64,000 bases of DNA from Roseiarcus sp963832305 (GCA_963832305.1 CAWHTU010000019.1:1-64000), one strand, 5' to 3'. Counted from the first letter of the stretch, positions 1 to 9,602 are shown. Notes: generated by a model not told the origin, from the sequence alone. A program made the numbers and translations.

Positions 1-159
1 AACGCTCAAGAGGCGCCTGGATGCCGCGAGTTATGCGCCGCGTAGCGCAGGCCGGGTTTCGTCAAAAGGATCGCCGCGAGCGCAAATAGACTTGACTTCG
101 TTGGATTTCATTCAATGATGGCCGGAAAACGTTTTTGGCGCGGCGCTGGCCGGCCGAGG

Positions 160-179
160 AATTGAGGGATCCCGCAATT
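160..179. promoter_or_regulatory. 20-bp near-perfect palindrome over the fecR-like start (unit 1)
   Basis: AATTGAGGGATCCCGCAATT is palindromic except for one mismatched pair. It overlaps the GAGGG ribosome binding site and the first two bases of the TTG start codon of the FecR-domain gene. A bound protein or an RNA hairpin here would block translation initiation. An operator or translational-control role is inference. Confidence 0.4.
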
Positions 180-924
180 GCGCCTGTTGCAGCACATCCT
201 GATTGCGGGTTGCGCATTGGCGGCCGGCGCTGTGGGGGCCCAAGCGCAGGAACATATCGGCTCGACTGCGCTGGCGCATAACGACGTCACGCGCGATCTC
301 GCCGGCGCGTCGGCCCCCCTTGTCGCCGGAGATTTGGTCTTCCGCAACGAGGTCGTTCACACTGGGGCGGATTCGACCGCCAAGCTGATCTTCCTCGATT
401 CGACCAATCTCGGGGTCGGTCCCGTTTCCAGTGTCAAGCTCGACCAGTTCGTCTATGTGGGCGAATCGAACGGGCAGAAAATGACGGTCAATCTCGCCAA
501 GGGCGTCTTTCGATTCACCACCGGCGCGCTCGACAAGAAGGCCTATGAGATTCAGACGCCGACCGCCGTCATCGGCGTCCGCGGCACCGTGCTCGACATC
601 GGCGTACAGGGCGGGCAGTCGAAGGTGACGCTGGTCGAGGGCCAAGCGCTCATCTGTCCACGCCGGTCCTATATTAGTTTCGCGCAGCAGGAGCGCAACT
701 GCACGCGGACCGGCGTCGGCGGCCCGCGCTGCGATTGCATCGACCTGGCGAACATCGGCCAGACCGCGCTGGTGAGGAAGGTCGGGGGTACGAACGCGGC
801 CAGCCTCACTTCGACGCCTGTCGATTTCGCTTCGCTGTGCGCGGGCAACTCGTCACTTTGCTCCGGCAGCAGTTACGCCTCCAATAGCCACGGCTTCCCC
901 TCAGGCGCGCTCTGCGGGCGATAG
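178..924 (+). CDS. Secreted FecR-domain protein, copy 1
   Basis: The 248-residue product has an N-terminal signal peptide (hydrophobic LIAGCALAAGAVGAQA, about residues 8-23) and a FecR domain at roughly 55-155, including the typical TPTAVIGVRGTVLDIGV stretch. The C-terminal third is Cys-rich (about eight Cys), suggesting disulfides in the periplasm or outside the cell. FecR domains sense or relay signals, but this protein has no N-terminal cytoplasmic helical part and no sigma-factor neighbour, so it is not a classical FecR anti-sigma regulator. The start is TTG with GAGGG nine bases upstream. It is nearly identical to the copy at 3050 and lies just upstream of the membrane protein gene. Its exact role is unknown. 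Confidence 0.8.
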   Translation: MRLLQHILIAGCALAAGAVGAQAQEHIGSTALAHNDVTRDLAGASAPLVAGDLVFRNEVVHTGADSTAKLIFLDSTNLGVGPVSSVKLDQFVYVGESNGQKMTVNLAKGVFRFTTGALDKKAYEIQTPTAVIGVRGTVLDIGVQGGQSKVTLVEGQALICPRRSYISFAQQERNCTRTGVGGPRCDCIDLANIGQTALVRKVGGTNAASLTSTPVDFASLCAGNSSLCSGSSYASNSHGFPSGALCGR

Positions 925-1069
925 CCGCAGTCCGTCAGGCGCGCCTGCTGGCTTGGACGACTTGACGTTAGGCAATCAGGGATAGCTGCACCGCGCCCGT
1001 GGGCGCGTCCCGTGTGGCCGCCGCCGACAATTTAACGCCGCGTTATTGCGGCTTTGGCAGGCTGGGACA

Positions 1070-2545
1070 ATGTCCGTCGCCTTGCCGTTCGTACGCTCCG
1101 CCAGCGACGAGGGCGCCGAGCCCCGCCTTACCGGGCTCGGCCTCGCCGGGGTCGCGATCGCCCTTTTCGCGCTTGCGGCTTTCTCGCCTGCCGTTCTTGG
1201 CGACGGCGACACCTTCTCTCATCTGGCGATAGGCGAATGGATCATCGCCCATGGCGTCGCGCCGCACGCGGACCCGTTCAGCCATTCGATGCCGGGCGCG
1301 CCGTGGGTCGCGCACGAATGGCTGTCGGAGGCGCTCATGACGCTCGCCTTCCGCCTCGGCGGTTGGAATGGCGTCGCGCTCATGACCGGCGCTGCTGCGG
1401 CCAGCGCGGCGCTGATCGTCGGCCTCGCCGCCGCGCGCGATCTTCGCGGCGCGCCGCTCGTCGCGACCGTCGGCCTCGGCCTCGGGCTCATGACGCCGAG
1501 CCTGCTCGCGCGCCCGCACATGCTGGCGCTGCCGCTCGCCGCGGCATGGTGCGCCGGCCTCGTCGCCGCGCGCGATCGCGGCCGCGCGCCGCCGCTTGCG
1601 CTCGTCCCGCTGATGACCGCGTGGGCGAACATGCACGGCGGTTTCATCTTCGGCCTCGTGCTGATCGGGCCGTTCGCGCTTGAGGCGGCGCTAGAGGCTC
1701 CAGTCGCGGCGGGCGTCGCGACGGCGCGCGCTTGGGCCCTGTTCGGCCTTGCCGCGCTCGCGGCGGCGCTCGTCAATCCGTATGGCGTGGACGCGCTCAT
1801 CCTGCCGTTCCGGCTGATGGGAATCGAGAACCTGTCGCGGATCAGCGAGTGGCGGCCGCAGGACTTCAGCCATCCCGGAACGATGGAGCTCGCGCTCCTG
1901 ATGCTGATCGGCGTCGCGCTCACCCGGCCGTTCGCAATGCCGCCGATCCGCGCCGCGCTCGTCCTCGCGCTGATCGCGATGGCGTCGAGCATTCGCGCCA
2001 TCAGGCGCTGCTCGGCATTCTCGCGCCGATGCTGCTGGCGAAGCCTATCGCGGCAGCGATCGGCTACGGCTCCTTCGTCGACGAGCGGCGGCGGGTTGCG
2101 ACGACCGCGATCGCGGCCACGGTCGCGGGCGCGCTGGTGTTGGCGGCCGCGCGGCTCGTTGCGCCGGTCGAACGGGTCGACGGGAGCTCGGCGCCGATCT
2201 CGGCTCTCGCGGCGGTCCCGCCGGACTTGCGGGCGAAGCCCGTGCTCAACGAATACGGTTTCGGCGGCTATCTGATCTTCTCGCATGCGCGGCCCTTCAT
2301 CGACGGCCGCGCCGAGCTTTATGGCGACGACGCTGCTGAGCCTCTACGACAAGATTTAGGCCGGCGATGCGGCGACGGTGGAGAGCACGCTCAAGCGCTA
2401 CGGCATCGCGTGGACGATCTTCTCGCCCGACGCCCGGATCGTTGCCATCCTCGATCGCACGCCGGGCTGGCGGCGGCTCCATACGGACGCGACCGCGGTC
2501 GTTCAGGCGCGCGAGGATAGGACCGGGCGCCCGGCGTTAAGGGGC
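1070..2545 (+). pseudogene. Broken copy of polytopic GT-C-like membrane protein (unit 1)
   Basis: This is the unit 1 counterpart of the intact gene at 3944. Alignment shows a one-base deletion near 1984, a one-base insertion near 2327 that restores frame, an in-frame TAG at 2357-2359 where unit 2 has CAG, and loss of the original stop codon. The first part, up to about residue 305, can still be translated, but the soluble C-terminal region cannot. Because frameshifts and a nonsense codon occur together while the other copy is clean, true decay after duplication is more likely than sequencing error. Confidence 0.85.
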
Positions 2546-2562
2546 GTACCGAGGCCGCCGCA

Positions 2563-2662
2563 ACAAAATCAAAGCCGGGCGCAATAAAATCAAAGCCGGG
2601 CGCAACAAAAACCAAGGAATTCCGCAACGAAAAACATGGAATTCGCAACAAATCAAAATGCC
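2563..2662. repeat. Short A-rich direct repeats, unit 1
   Basis: Degenerate tandem copies of a roughly 20-base motif, GCAACAAAATCAAAGCCGGG and relatives (CGCAATAAAATCAAAGCC, GCAACAAAAACCAAGG, GCAACGAAAAACATGG), follow the membrane protein gene. They are far more A-rich than the surroundings and contain no gene. Copy decay to the right suggests slippage. Confidence 0.7.
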
Positions 2663-3031
2663 ATTTCTTTCCCGATATTGAGGTTTTTCAATAGGTTATG
2701 GGCGAGATTCAGCGACGGCTCCTTGGTGCGTCGCCATGATCATGGGCCAACCCCGGCGAGCCGATGCGCGCCGCCCTTGAGGCCGGGAGATCGAGCTTGG
2801 CGAGATTGTCCATGGGCAGGACCTTACCATGGCCTTCTGGTTTTCGGAAGAGATTGTTTCTCCGTCTCCGCCAACGCTCAAGAGGCGCCTGGATGCCGCG
2901 AGTCATGCGCCGCGTGGCGCAGGCCGGGTTTCGTCAAAAGGATCGCCGCGAGCGCAAATAGACTTGACTTCGTTGGATTTCGTTCAATGATGGCCGGAAA
3001 ACGTTTTTGGCGCGGCGCTGGCCGGCCGAGG

Positions 3032-3051
3032 AATTGAGGGATCCCGCAATT
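3032..3051. promoter_or_regulatory. 20-bp near-perfect palindrome over the fecR-like start (unit 2)
   Basis: Identical to the palindrome of unit 1. It covers the ribosome binding site and the first two bases of the TTG start at 3050. Preservation in both copies is expected from the recent duplication and is not by itself evidence of function. Confidence 0.4.
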
Positions 3052-3796
3052 GCGCCTGTTGCAGCACATCCTGATTGCGGGTTGCGCATTGGCGGCCGGC
3101 GCTGTGGGGGCCCAAGCGCAGGAACATATCGGCTCGACTGCGCTGGCGCATAACGACGTCACGCGCGATCTCGCCGGCGCGTCGGCCCCCCTTGTCGCCG
3201 GAGATTCGGTCTTCCGCAACGAGGTCGTTCGCACTGGGGCGGATTCGACCGCCAAGCTGATCTTCCTCAATTCAACCAATCTCGGGGTCGGTCCCGTTTC
3301 CAGTGTCAAGCTCGACCAGTTCGTCTATGTGGGCAAATCGAACGGGCAGAAAATGACGGTCAATCTCGCCAAGGGCGTCTTTCGATTCACCACCGGCGCG
3401 CTCGACAAGAAGGCCTATGAGATTCAGACGCCGACCGCCGTCATCGGCGTCCGCGGCACCGTGCTCGACATCGGCGTACAGGGCGGGCAGTCGAAGGTGA
3501 CGCTGGTCGAGGGCCAAGCGCTCATCTGTCCACGCCGGTCCTATATTACTTTCGCGCAGCAGGAGCGCAACTGCACGCGGACCGGCGTCGGCGGCCCGCG
3601 CTGCGATTGCATCGACCTGGCGAACATCGGCCAGACCGCGCTGGTGAGGAAGGTCGGGGGTACGAACGCGGCCAGCCTCACTTCGACGCCGGTCGATTTC
3701 GCTTCGCTGTGCGCGGGCAACTCGTCACTTTGCTCCGGCAGCAGTTACGCCTCCAATAGCCACGGCTTCCCCTCAGGCGCGCTCTGCGGGCGGTAG
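3050..3796 (+). CDS. Secreted FecR-domain protein, copy 2
   Basis: A 248-residue near-identical twin of the protein at 178, differing by a handful of substitutions (for example D to N near residue 78 and E to K near 98). It has the same signal peptide, FecR domain and Cys-rich C-terminus. It is followed after about 150 bases by the intact membrane protein gene on the same strand, so the pair may act together at the cell envelope. Both fecR copies are open, unlike the membrane gene, so both could be expressed. The start is TTG, preceded by GAGGG. Confidence 0.8.
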   Translation: MRLLQHILIAGCALAAGAVGAQAQEHIGSTALAHNDVTRDLAGASAPLVAGDSVFRNEVVRTGADSTAKLIFLNSTNLGVGPVSSVKLDQFVYVGKSNGQKMTVNLAKGVFRFTTGALDKKAYEIQTPTAVIGVRGTVLDIGVQGGQSKVTLVEGQALICPRRSYITFAQQERNCTRTGVGGPRCDCIDLANIGQTALVRKVGGTNAASLTSTPVDFASLCAGNSSLCSGSSYASNSHGFPSGALCGR

Positions 3797-3943
3797 CCGC
3801 AGTCCGTCAGGCGCGCCTGCTGGCTTGGACAACTCTACGTTAGGCAATCAGGGATAGGTTGCACCCGCGCCCGTGGGCGCCTCCCGTGTGGCCGCCGCCG
3901 ACAATTTAACGCCGCGTTATTGCGGCTTTGGCAGGCTGGGACA

Positions 3944-5425
3944 ATGTCCTTCGCCTTGCCGTTCGTACGCTCCGCCAGCGACGAGGGCGCCGAGCCCCGC
4001 CTTACCGGGCTCGGCCTCGCCGGGGTCGCGATCGCCCTTTTCGCGCTTGCGGCTTTCTCGCCCGCCGTTCTTGGCGACGGCGACACCTTCTCTCATCTGG
4101 CGACAGGCGAATGGATCATCGCCCATGGCGTCGCGCCGCACGCGGACCCGTTCAGCCATTCGATGCCGGGCGCGCCGTGGGTCGCGCACGAATGGCTGTC
4201 GGAGGCGCTCATGACGCTCGCCTTCCGCCTCGGCGGTTGGAATGGCGTCGCGCTCATGACCGGCGCTGCTGCGGCCAGCGCGGCGTTGATCGTCGGCCTC
4301 GCCGCCGCGCGCGATCTTCGCGGCGCGCCGCTCGTCGCGACCGTCGGCCTCGGCCTCGGGCTCATGACGCCGAGCCTGCTCGCGCGCCCGCACATGCTGG
4401 CGCTGCCGCTCGCCGCGGCATGGTGCGCCGGCCTCGCCGCCGCGCGCGATCGCGGCCGCGCGCCGCCGCTTGCGCTCGTCCCGCTGATGACCGCGTGGGC
4501 GAACATGCACGGCGGTTTCATCTTCGGCCTCGTGCTGATCGGGCCGTTCGCGCTTGAGGCGGCGGTAGAGGCTCCAGTCGCGGCGGGCGTCGCAACGGCG
4601 CGCGCTTGGGCCCTGTTCGGCCTTGCCGCGCTCGCGGCGGCGCTCGTCAATCCGTATGGCGTGGACGCGCTCATCCTGCCGTTCCGGCTGATGGGAATCG
4701 AGAACCTGTCGCGGATCAGCGAGTGGCGGCCGCAGGACTTCAGCCATCCCGGAACGATGGAGCTCGCGCTCCTGATGCTGATCGGCGTCGCGCTCACCCG
4801 GCCGTTCGCAATGCCGCCGATCCGCGCCGCGCTCGTCCTCGCGCTGATCGCGATGGCGCTCCAGCATTCGCGCCATCAGGCGCTGCTCGGCATTCTCGCG
4901 CCGATGCTGCTGGCGAAGCCTATCGCAGCAGCGATCGGCTACGGCTCATTCGTCGATGAGCGGCGGCGGGTTGCGACGACCGCGATCGCGGCTACGATCG
5001 CGGGCGCGCTGATGATGGCGGCCGCGCGCCTCCTGGCGCCGGTCGAACGCGTCGACGGGAGCTCGGCGCCGATCTCGGCCCTCGCGGCGGTCCCGCCGGA
5101 CTTGCGGGCGAAGCCCGTGCTCAACGAATACGGTTTCGGCGGCTATCTGATCTTCTCGCATGTGCGGCCGTTCATCGACGGCCGCGCCGAGCTTTATGGC
5201 GACACGATGCTGAGCCTCTACGACAAGATTCAGGCGGGCGATGCGGCGACGGTGGAGAGCACGCTCAAGCGCTACGGCATCGCGTGGACGATCTTCTCGC
5301 CCGACGCCCGGATCGTCGCCATCCTCGATCGCACGCCGGGCTGGCGGCGGCTCCATACGGACGCGACCGCGGTCGTTCAGGCGCGCGAGGATACGACCGG
5401 GGGCCCGGCGTTAAGGGGCGACTGA
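3944..5425 (+). CDS. Polytopic membrane protein, GT-C/PMT-like
   Basis: The 493-residue protein has many hydrophobic helices in its first 370 residues, then a soluble C-terminal region. Early in the chain lies GDGDTFSHLATGEWIIAHG followed by PWVAHEWLSE, an arrangement seen in uncharacterised membrane proteins related to dolichyl-phosphate-mannose-type (GT-C) glycosyltransferases, where acidic residues in the first periplasmic loop are catalytic. The C-terminal part contains GYLIFSHVRPFIDGRAELYG and a closing LDRTPGWRRLHTD block typical of the same uncharacterised group. An ATG start with AGG eight bases upstream is preferred over a TTG 24 bases earlier. Substrate unknown; transfer of sugars from a lipid carrier is inference from the fold. 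Confidence 0.65.
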   Translation: MSFALPFVRSASDEGAEPRLTGLGLAGVAIALFALAAFSPAVLGDGDTFSHLATGEWIIAHGVAPHADPFSHSMPGAPWVAHEWLSEALMTLAFRLGGWNGVALMTGAAAASAALIVGLAAARDLRGAPLVATVGLGLGLMTPSLLARPHMLALPLAAAWCAGLAAARDRGRAPPLALVPLMTAWANMHGGFIFGLVLIGPFALEAAVEAPVAAGVATARAWALFGLAALAAALVNPYGVDALILPFRLMGIENLSRISEWRPQDFSHPGTMELALLMLIGVALTRPFAMPPIRAALVLALIAMALQHSRHQALLGILAPMLLAKPIAAAIGYGSFVDERRRVATTAIAATIAGALMMAAARLLAPVERVDGSSAPISALAAVPPDLRAKPVLNEYGFGGYLIFSHVRPFIDGRAELYGDTMLSLYDKIQAGDAATVESTLKRYGIAWTIFSPDARIVAILDRTPGWRRLHTDATAVVQAREDTTGGPALRGD

Positions 5426-5427
5426 GG

Positions 5428-5535
5428 CCGCCGCAACAAAATCAAAGCCGGGCGCAATAAAATCAAAGCCGGGCGCAACAAAAACCAAGAAATCCCGCAA
5501 CGAAAACCAAGGAATTCGCAACAAAATCAAAATGC
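5428..5535. repeat. Short A-rich direct repeats, unit 2
   Basis: Same degenerate repeats of about 20 bases (GCAACAAAATCAAAGCCGGG type) as in unit 1, with small differences in the right-hand copies. They lie directly after the stop of the membrane protein gene. Confidence 0.7.
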
Positions 5536-5798
5536 CGTTTCTTTCCCAGTATTGAGGTTTTTCAATAGGTTATGGGCGAGATTCAGCGACGGCTCCTTGG
5601 TGCGTCGCCATGATCATGGGCCAACTCCCCGGCGAGCCGATGCGCGCCGCCCTTGAGGCCGGGAGATCGAGCTTGGCGAGATTGTCCATGGGCAGGACCT
5701 TACCATGGCCTTCGGGTTTTCGGAAGAGATTGTTTCGGGAAAATCGTTCGTGCATGGCCCAGCCGGATTTGGGTTGCGCCAAACCGCCCGCCGGCCCG

Positions 5799-8769
5799 TC
5801 ACCCGTCCTTGCCGAGATGCTCGTCGATCAGGTCCTGCCGGCCGATCGAAGCCCATGCCTGGCGCGCGGCTTGGCGATGCTCGGCGGCTTCCGCAGGCGT
5901 CGCGGCGCGGCGGGCGAGGCGAAGGTGGGTGCCGCCGATCGAATAGGGTTCAGGAATCCTGGCGTAGAGCGCCAGCGCATCTCGCCAGCGCCTGCACGCG
6001 AGCGCGGTCTCGCCCACCGCTTCGTCGATGTCGCCGAGGCTCTGGATGCAATTGGCCTCGCCGAGCAGGGCGCCAACCTTTTGGTAGAGCGGCAGCGCCG
6101 CCTCGTAGCGCTGGCGCGCGCCCGTCGTGATCCGAGCGCGCAAGGGCGATGTCGCCGAGGCTCTCGATACAGATGGCCTCGCCGGTCACGTCGCCGATCT
6201 TCTGGCAGAGCGGCTAGCGCCGCCTCGAAGCGCTGGCGCGCGCCCTCGTGATCAGAGCGCGCAGCGGCGAGGACGCCGAGGCGCTGGATGCAACTGGCCT
6301 CCCCGACCAGGGAACCGACCCTCTGGTAGAGCGGCAGCGCCGCCTCGTAACGCTTGCCCGCGACGTCGTGATCGGAGCGCTCAAAGGCGATGTCGCCGAG
6401 ATTGAAGATGCAATGAGCCTCGCCGAGCAGTTCGCCGACCTTCTGGTAGAGCGGCAGCGCCGCCTCGTAACGGTGGCGTGCGTCATCGTGATCGGAGCGG
6501 CCAAGGGCGATGTCGGCGAGGCCCTTGATGCAATTGGCCTCGCCGAGCGCGCGACCGTCTTTGCGGTAGAGCGGCAATGCTGCCTCGTAGCTCTGGCGGG
6601 CACCGTCGTGAGTCGGAGCGGCCAAAGGCGATATCACCGAGGCTCCAAATGCAATCGGCCTCGCCGAGAAGGTCGCCAACGTCGTGAAATCGTTTCGCTA
6701 CTGCCGGCAGGGAGACGCACGAAGCGAGGCCCGTGAGACGGTGCAAATCACGAAGCCCAAGCACCGCGGGCCAGAGGCTTTCGGGCAATTCAGGCTCGCT
6801 CGCGGCCACGGCGATCATCGCGTCGAGATTGCCGGCTTCAACGGTTAGCTCCTCCCGCGCATCGTCCCACTTGTCCCTCCCGGCGCGGTCCCCGAGAGCC
6901 GCGCGGCGCAGGAAGAGGCTCACCATCCGCGTCCGATCCTCTGCCTCCGGCGGAAAGTCGGCGAGCAGCGTTTCGCGGATCGGGGCGAGCAGGCGCCAGC
7001 GGCCGCTCGCGCGGCTCGCGAGGCGGGCGGTTTCGAGCCTCGTCCGCCGCCCCGCGCTCCTCTTTTGTCGGCTCGCCGTCGCTCAGGATCGTGCGGCTGT
7101 CGGCCTCGGACATGCCGTCCGGCAGCAGCGCCATCAGCCGGATCAGGCGATGCGCGGCGCTGTCCGCGCCGAGTGCGTCGAGCGAAAGGTCGAGCGACGC
7201 GCGCAGGCTCGTCTTGCGGTCGTCGGCGGCGCCGTGTCGCAGCAGATCGGCGCGGCGGTCGCTCCAATCGACGGCCAGGCCCTTGAGGTCGTCTTTGCCC
7301 TGGGCGTTCGCCGCAAGCAGTTCGATCGACAGCGGATGGCCGTCGAGGGCTTTGAGAAGGCCGGGCAGGGCGGGGTCGGCGGCGAACTGATCCCCGGCAT
7401 GGCGCAGGAACAGGGCGCGCGCGTCGGCGTCGCCAAGCCGTTCGACGTCCTGAGCGTACGGGCGCCGGGGCCGGGGAGCCTCGGTGGTTCGCCGCGAACG
7501 GTGATGACAAGGCGCAGGCCCTCGATCGGGGCGAGCCGGCCGAGCAGCGCCTCGGTCGCGGCCGTTGTCCTTGCGCCAGGGCGTCTCCAGATTGTCGAGA
7601 ATGGCGAGGGTGGGCGCAGCGGCGCAGGCGGCGGTGATCTTCGCCTCCAGTTCGTGAGCCGCGCCAGTCGCGGGAAGGCCGAGCTGGGTCGCAAGCCGGG
7701 TCAAGACGCCTTCGGCGTCGGGCGCGGGTTCGAGATTGACGAAGAACCGGCGGTCCCTGCCGAAGCGTGCGATGACGCGCGGATCGTGGGCCGCTGCGAG
7801 CGCGAGCGTCGTCTTGCCCATGCCGAGCGCGCCTGGCACGACGATCGGCCGGTCCTCTTCGAGGATCGCCTTGACGAGCTCCTCGAGCCGATCCTCGCGG
7901 CCGATCATTTTCGGGTTAGGCGGCAGCCGCGAGGGCATGAGGGGCGCGGGCGCAAGCTTGGCGAGATAGGCCGAAAGATCGGGATAGTCACCGAACGGAA
8001 CGGGCGTCACGCCGGCTGGCCATTTGTCCGTATTGTCGTCGGCGACGAGAACGAAGTGCTTGTCGCCGAGGCCGGCGAAGCCCCTGTGCATCCAGTCGAG
8101 CAGGCGGCCGACGTTGTCGTCCGACAGTCCCGATCCCGAGCAGCCGACGAAAACGAGGGTGAAGTCGAGCCCCGCCGATTGCTGCACGAACTGCGGCAAT
8201 TCGGACGCTGCGATCCGGTCGTAGTCGTCTTGCGAGAAGATGATCGAGCCCGGCCGATCGAAATCGCCATGGATGTGCCACACCGCCGGGCGTCTGCCGC
8301 GCAACGACTCGATCACTCGCAAATGATCCGTCCAGTCGGCGCGATCCCAGTTGAGCGCCTGCGAAATCAGGTGATCGTAGTTTGTCGTCGCGATCTTATT
8401 CTTTGCCGAAGCGATCTTCGCGATTGCTTCGAGAATCGCGGGTTGGATGGCCTTCAGAGAGCCAAGCTTGTTGACGAAGAAGGCGCGAAAGGGACCGTCG
8501 ATCGGCGCCAGCTTTTGCTGGATGGTGTTCGCGGCATTGAGCCAATCCGCAATTTCCTTTGACTCCAGAAACGCCTCGCAGGCTTTGGCCCAGGGCTGCG
8601 TCATTCCGCCGCCGGGTGCGGCGGCCTCGGCCAGCGCGTCCCTGATCAGCCGCTCCCATCCTGGCGCCGCTCCGTTGGTCGCCGCGCGCGAGACTCCCGC
8701 GCCGCAAACGATCAGCGCCCGCCCTTCGCCGATGGCGGCTTTGAGTTCGGCGGGCGCAGCGTCCGGCAT
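5799..8769 (-). pseudogene. SIR2-STAND(NB-ARC)-TPR defence-type gene, multiply frameshifted
   Basis: Read through about six frame changes (near 7570, 7480, 7045, 6620, 6215 and 6135) this encodes about 990 residues. Numbered from a TTG at 8784, residues 20-240 form a SIR2-like NADase domain (GAGVS at 28-32, TTNYDHL near 133-139, WHIHG near 169-173). A STAND ATPase follows, with Walker A GALGMGKTT near 318-326, Walker B TLAILDN near 392-398 and a downstream GHPLSIELL. The C-terminal third is an array of 40-residue TPR-like repeats (YEAALPLYQKVG, LGEANCI, LGDIA, RSDHD). SIR2-STAND proteins are known anti-phage NAD-depleting sensors in which the repeats recognise the phage trigger. No other defence gene is adjacent. 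Start: ATG at 8769 (AAGG upstream) or TTG at 8784. Several frame changes preserve conserved motifs on both sides, so recent decay or indel errors are both possible. Confidence 0.8.
6015..6690 (-). repeat. 120-bp coding repeats (TPR-like units)
   Basis: About six copies of a 120-base unit encode 40-residue TPR-like repeats with a shared core: alternating YEAALPLY, GE(A)xCI, LGDIA and RSDHD blocks. DNA identity between copies is visible on the plus strand as the recurring TAGAGCGGCAGCGCCGCCTCGTA-type segment. Such arrays change copy number and sequence quickly, as expected for a ligand-sensing region. Three of the frame changes of the gene fall at or within the array. Confidence 0.85.
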
Positions 8770-8890
8770 CGCCTCGACCTTCAAGCGAACACGTCGATAA
8801 AACTACCCCACTCTCGCGCAGATTCAAGGTTCGCGTGCGCTCCGCATTCTTGCGGTATTCGCCGGAACCGCGCGGCCGCCCTCACCCCAG

Positions 8891-8911
8891 CCCTCTCCCG
8901 GAGGGAGAGGG
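8891..8911. repeat. REP-like inverted repeat downstream of HAD gene
   Basis: CCCTCTCCC and GGGAGAGGG form a perfect nine-base stem around a GGA loop. It follows CCCTCACCCCAG, a combination commonly dispersed in proteobacterial genomes as REP-type elements. It lies 20 bases beyond the stop codon of the HAD hydrolase gene and could also act as a transcript-end hairpin, though there is no T run. Confidence 0.6.
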
Positions 8912-8931
8912 GGCGCCGACGCGTACGCAGG

Positions 8932-9531
8932 TCAGGGCAGGGCGCCGCGGGCGGCGAGCTCGCGCTCGAGATCGACGCCGGGGCGATAGTGGATCGTCGC
9001 CATGCCGAGCGCCTCGGCGGCGCGGAGGTTGGCGGGCGAATCGTCGATGAACAGGAGGTCCTCGGGCGGCGCGCCGACGCGCTCGAACAGGATCTCGTAG
9101 ATGCGCCGGTCGGGCTTGACGGCGCCGACATGTCCCGAGATCACCGCGACATCGAACGCGTCCAGAAAGTCGTGCTCCGCGCGGGCAAGGGCGAATTTGT
9201 CGGTCGCGAAGTTGCTGAGCGCATGGACCGGCCGGCCGGCGGCCTTCAGGCGCTTGAGCAGCGCGACATTCTCGTCGATCGGCCCGTCGAGGGTCTCGAT
9301 CCACCGCTCGTGGAAGAGCCGCAATTCGATGGCGAATTCTGGAAAGGCCTGGGCCCGCGCCTCGACCGCGGCGGCGAAGTCGGGCGCGGTGTCGGTATGG
9401 GCGACGAAATCCATCGCCAGCGCGGTCGAGAGGAAGCGCTCCATCCGCGCCTCGTCGTCGAACGCCTTGCGGTAGAGGTTGCGCCGATCCCAGCGCAAAA
9501 GCACATTGCCGATGTCGAAGACGACGATCAA
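8932..9531 (-). CDS. HAD-superfamily hydrolase (YihX/FMN-phosphatase-like)
   Basis: The 199-residue protein has all HAD motifs: nucleophile Asp6 in VFDIGNV, motif II Ser in HALSNF near residue 107, the conserved Lys in GAVKPD near 139, and the acidic motif FIDDSPAN near 163. The helical cap between motifs I and II places it in subfamily I with sugar-phosphate/FMN phosphatases such as YihX. A cytoplasmic phosphatase acting on a small phosphorylated metabolite is likely; the substrate cannot be read from sequence. It stands alone between the SIR2-STAND gene and the small secreted protein, all on the minus strand. Confidence 0.88.
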   Translation of the reverse strand: MIVVFDIGNVLLRWDRRNLYRKAFDDEARMERFLSTALAMDFVAHTDTAPDFAAAVEARAQAFPEFAIELRLFHERWIETLDGPIDENVALLKRLKAAGRPVHALSNFATDKFALARAEHDFLDAFDVAVISGHVGAVKPDRRIYEILFERVGAPPEDLLFIDDSPANLRAAEALGMATIHYRPGVDLERELAARGALP

Positions 9532-9602
9532 GGCTCTGTCCTCAAATTCACCGGCTCGAACGCCGCCGGATGAGCATCAGCGATCGGCCATGGTCTGGCT
9601 CG

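Larger units (their letters stand above)
1..2872. repeat. Tandem duplication unit 1 (left end outside window)
   Basis: The sequence from position 1 recurs from position 2873 with an offset of 2872, falling to 2874 after small indels. The unit carries a FecR-domain gene, a polytopic membrane protein gene, a tract of short A-rich repeats and about 200 bases of non-coding tail. Identity is very high, with scattered substitutions. Unit 1 carries the degraded copy of the membrane protein gene. No transposase or terminal inverted repeats flank the unit, so unequal recombination is the simplest origin. Confidence 0.93.
2873..5737. repeat. Tandem duplication unit 2
   Basis: This is the second copy of the 2.87-kb unit. 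Similarity to unit 1 stops abruptly after ...AGAGATTGTTTC near 5737, where unit 1 instead runs into TCCGTCTCCGCC and the start of unit 2. It contains an intact FecR-domain gene and an intact membrane protein gene. The last about 180 bases (5550-5737) are shared with 2676-2860 and show no convincing gene; short open frames on the minus strand do not match a family I recognise. Confidence 0.93.

Noticed and set aside
2676..2872. Possible transposase remnant at the end of each duplication unit
   Set aside because: Minus-strand frames give short peptides with no transposase motif that I can name, and no terminal inverted repeats were found.
6015..6690. Possible CRISPR-like or intergenic repeat array
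   Set aside because: The 120-base period encodes 40-residue TPR-like units in frame and has no unique spacers.
6733..8562. A 609-codon open frame on the plus strand opposite the SIR2-STAND gene
   Set aside because: It is antisense to clear SIR2 and NB-ARC motifs, has Arg-rich low-information composition and matches no family; an artefact of high GC.
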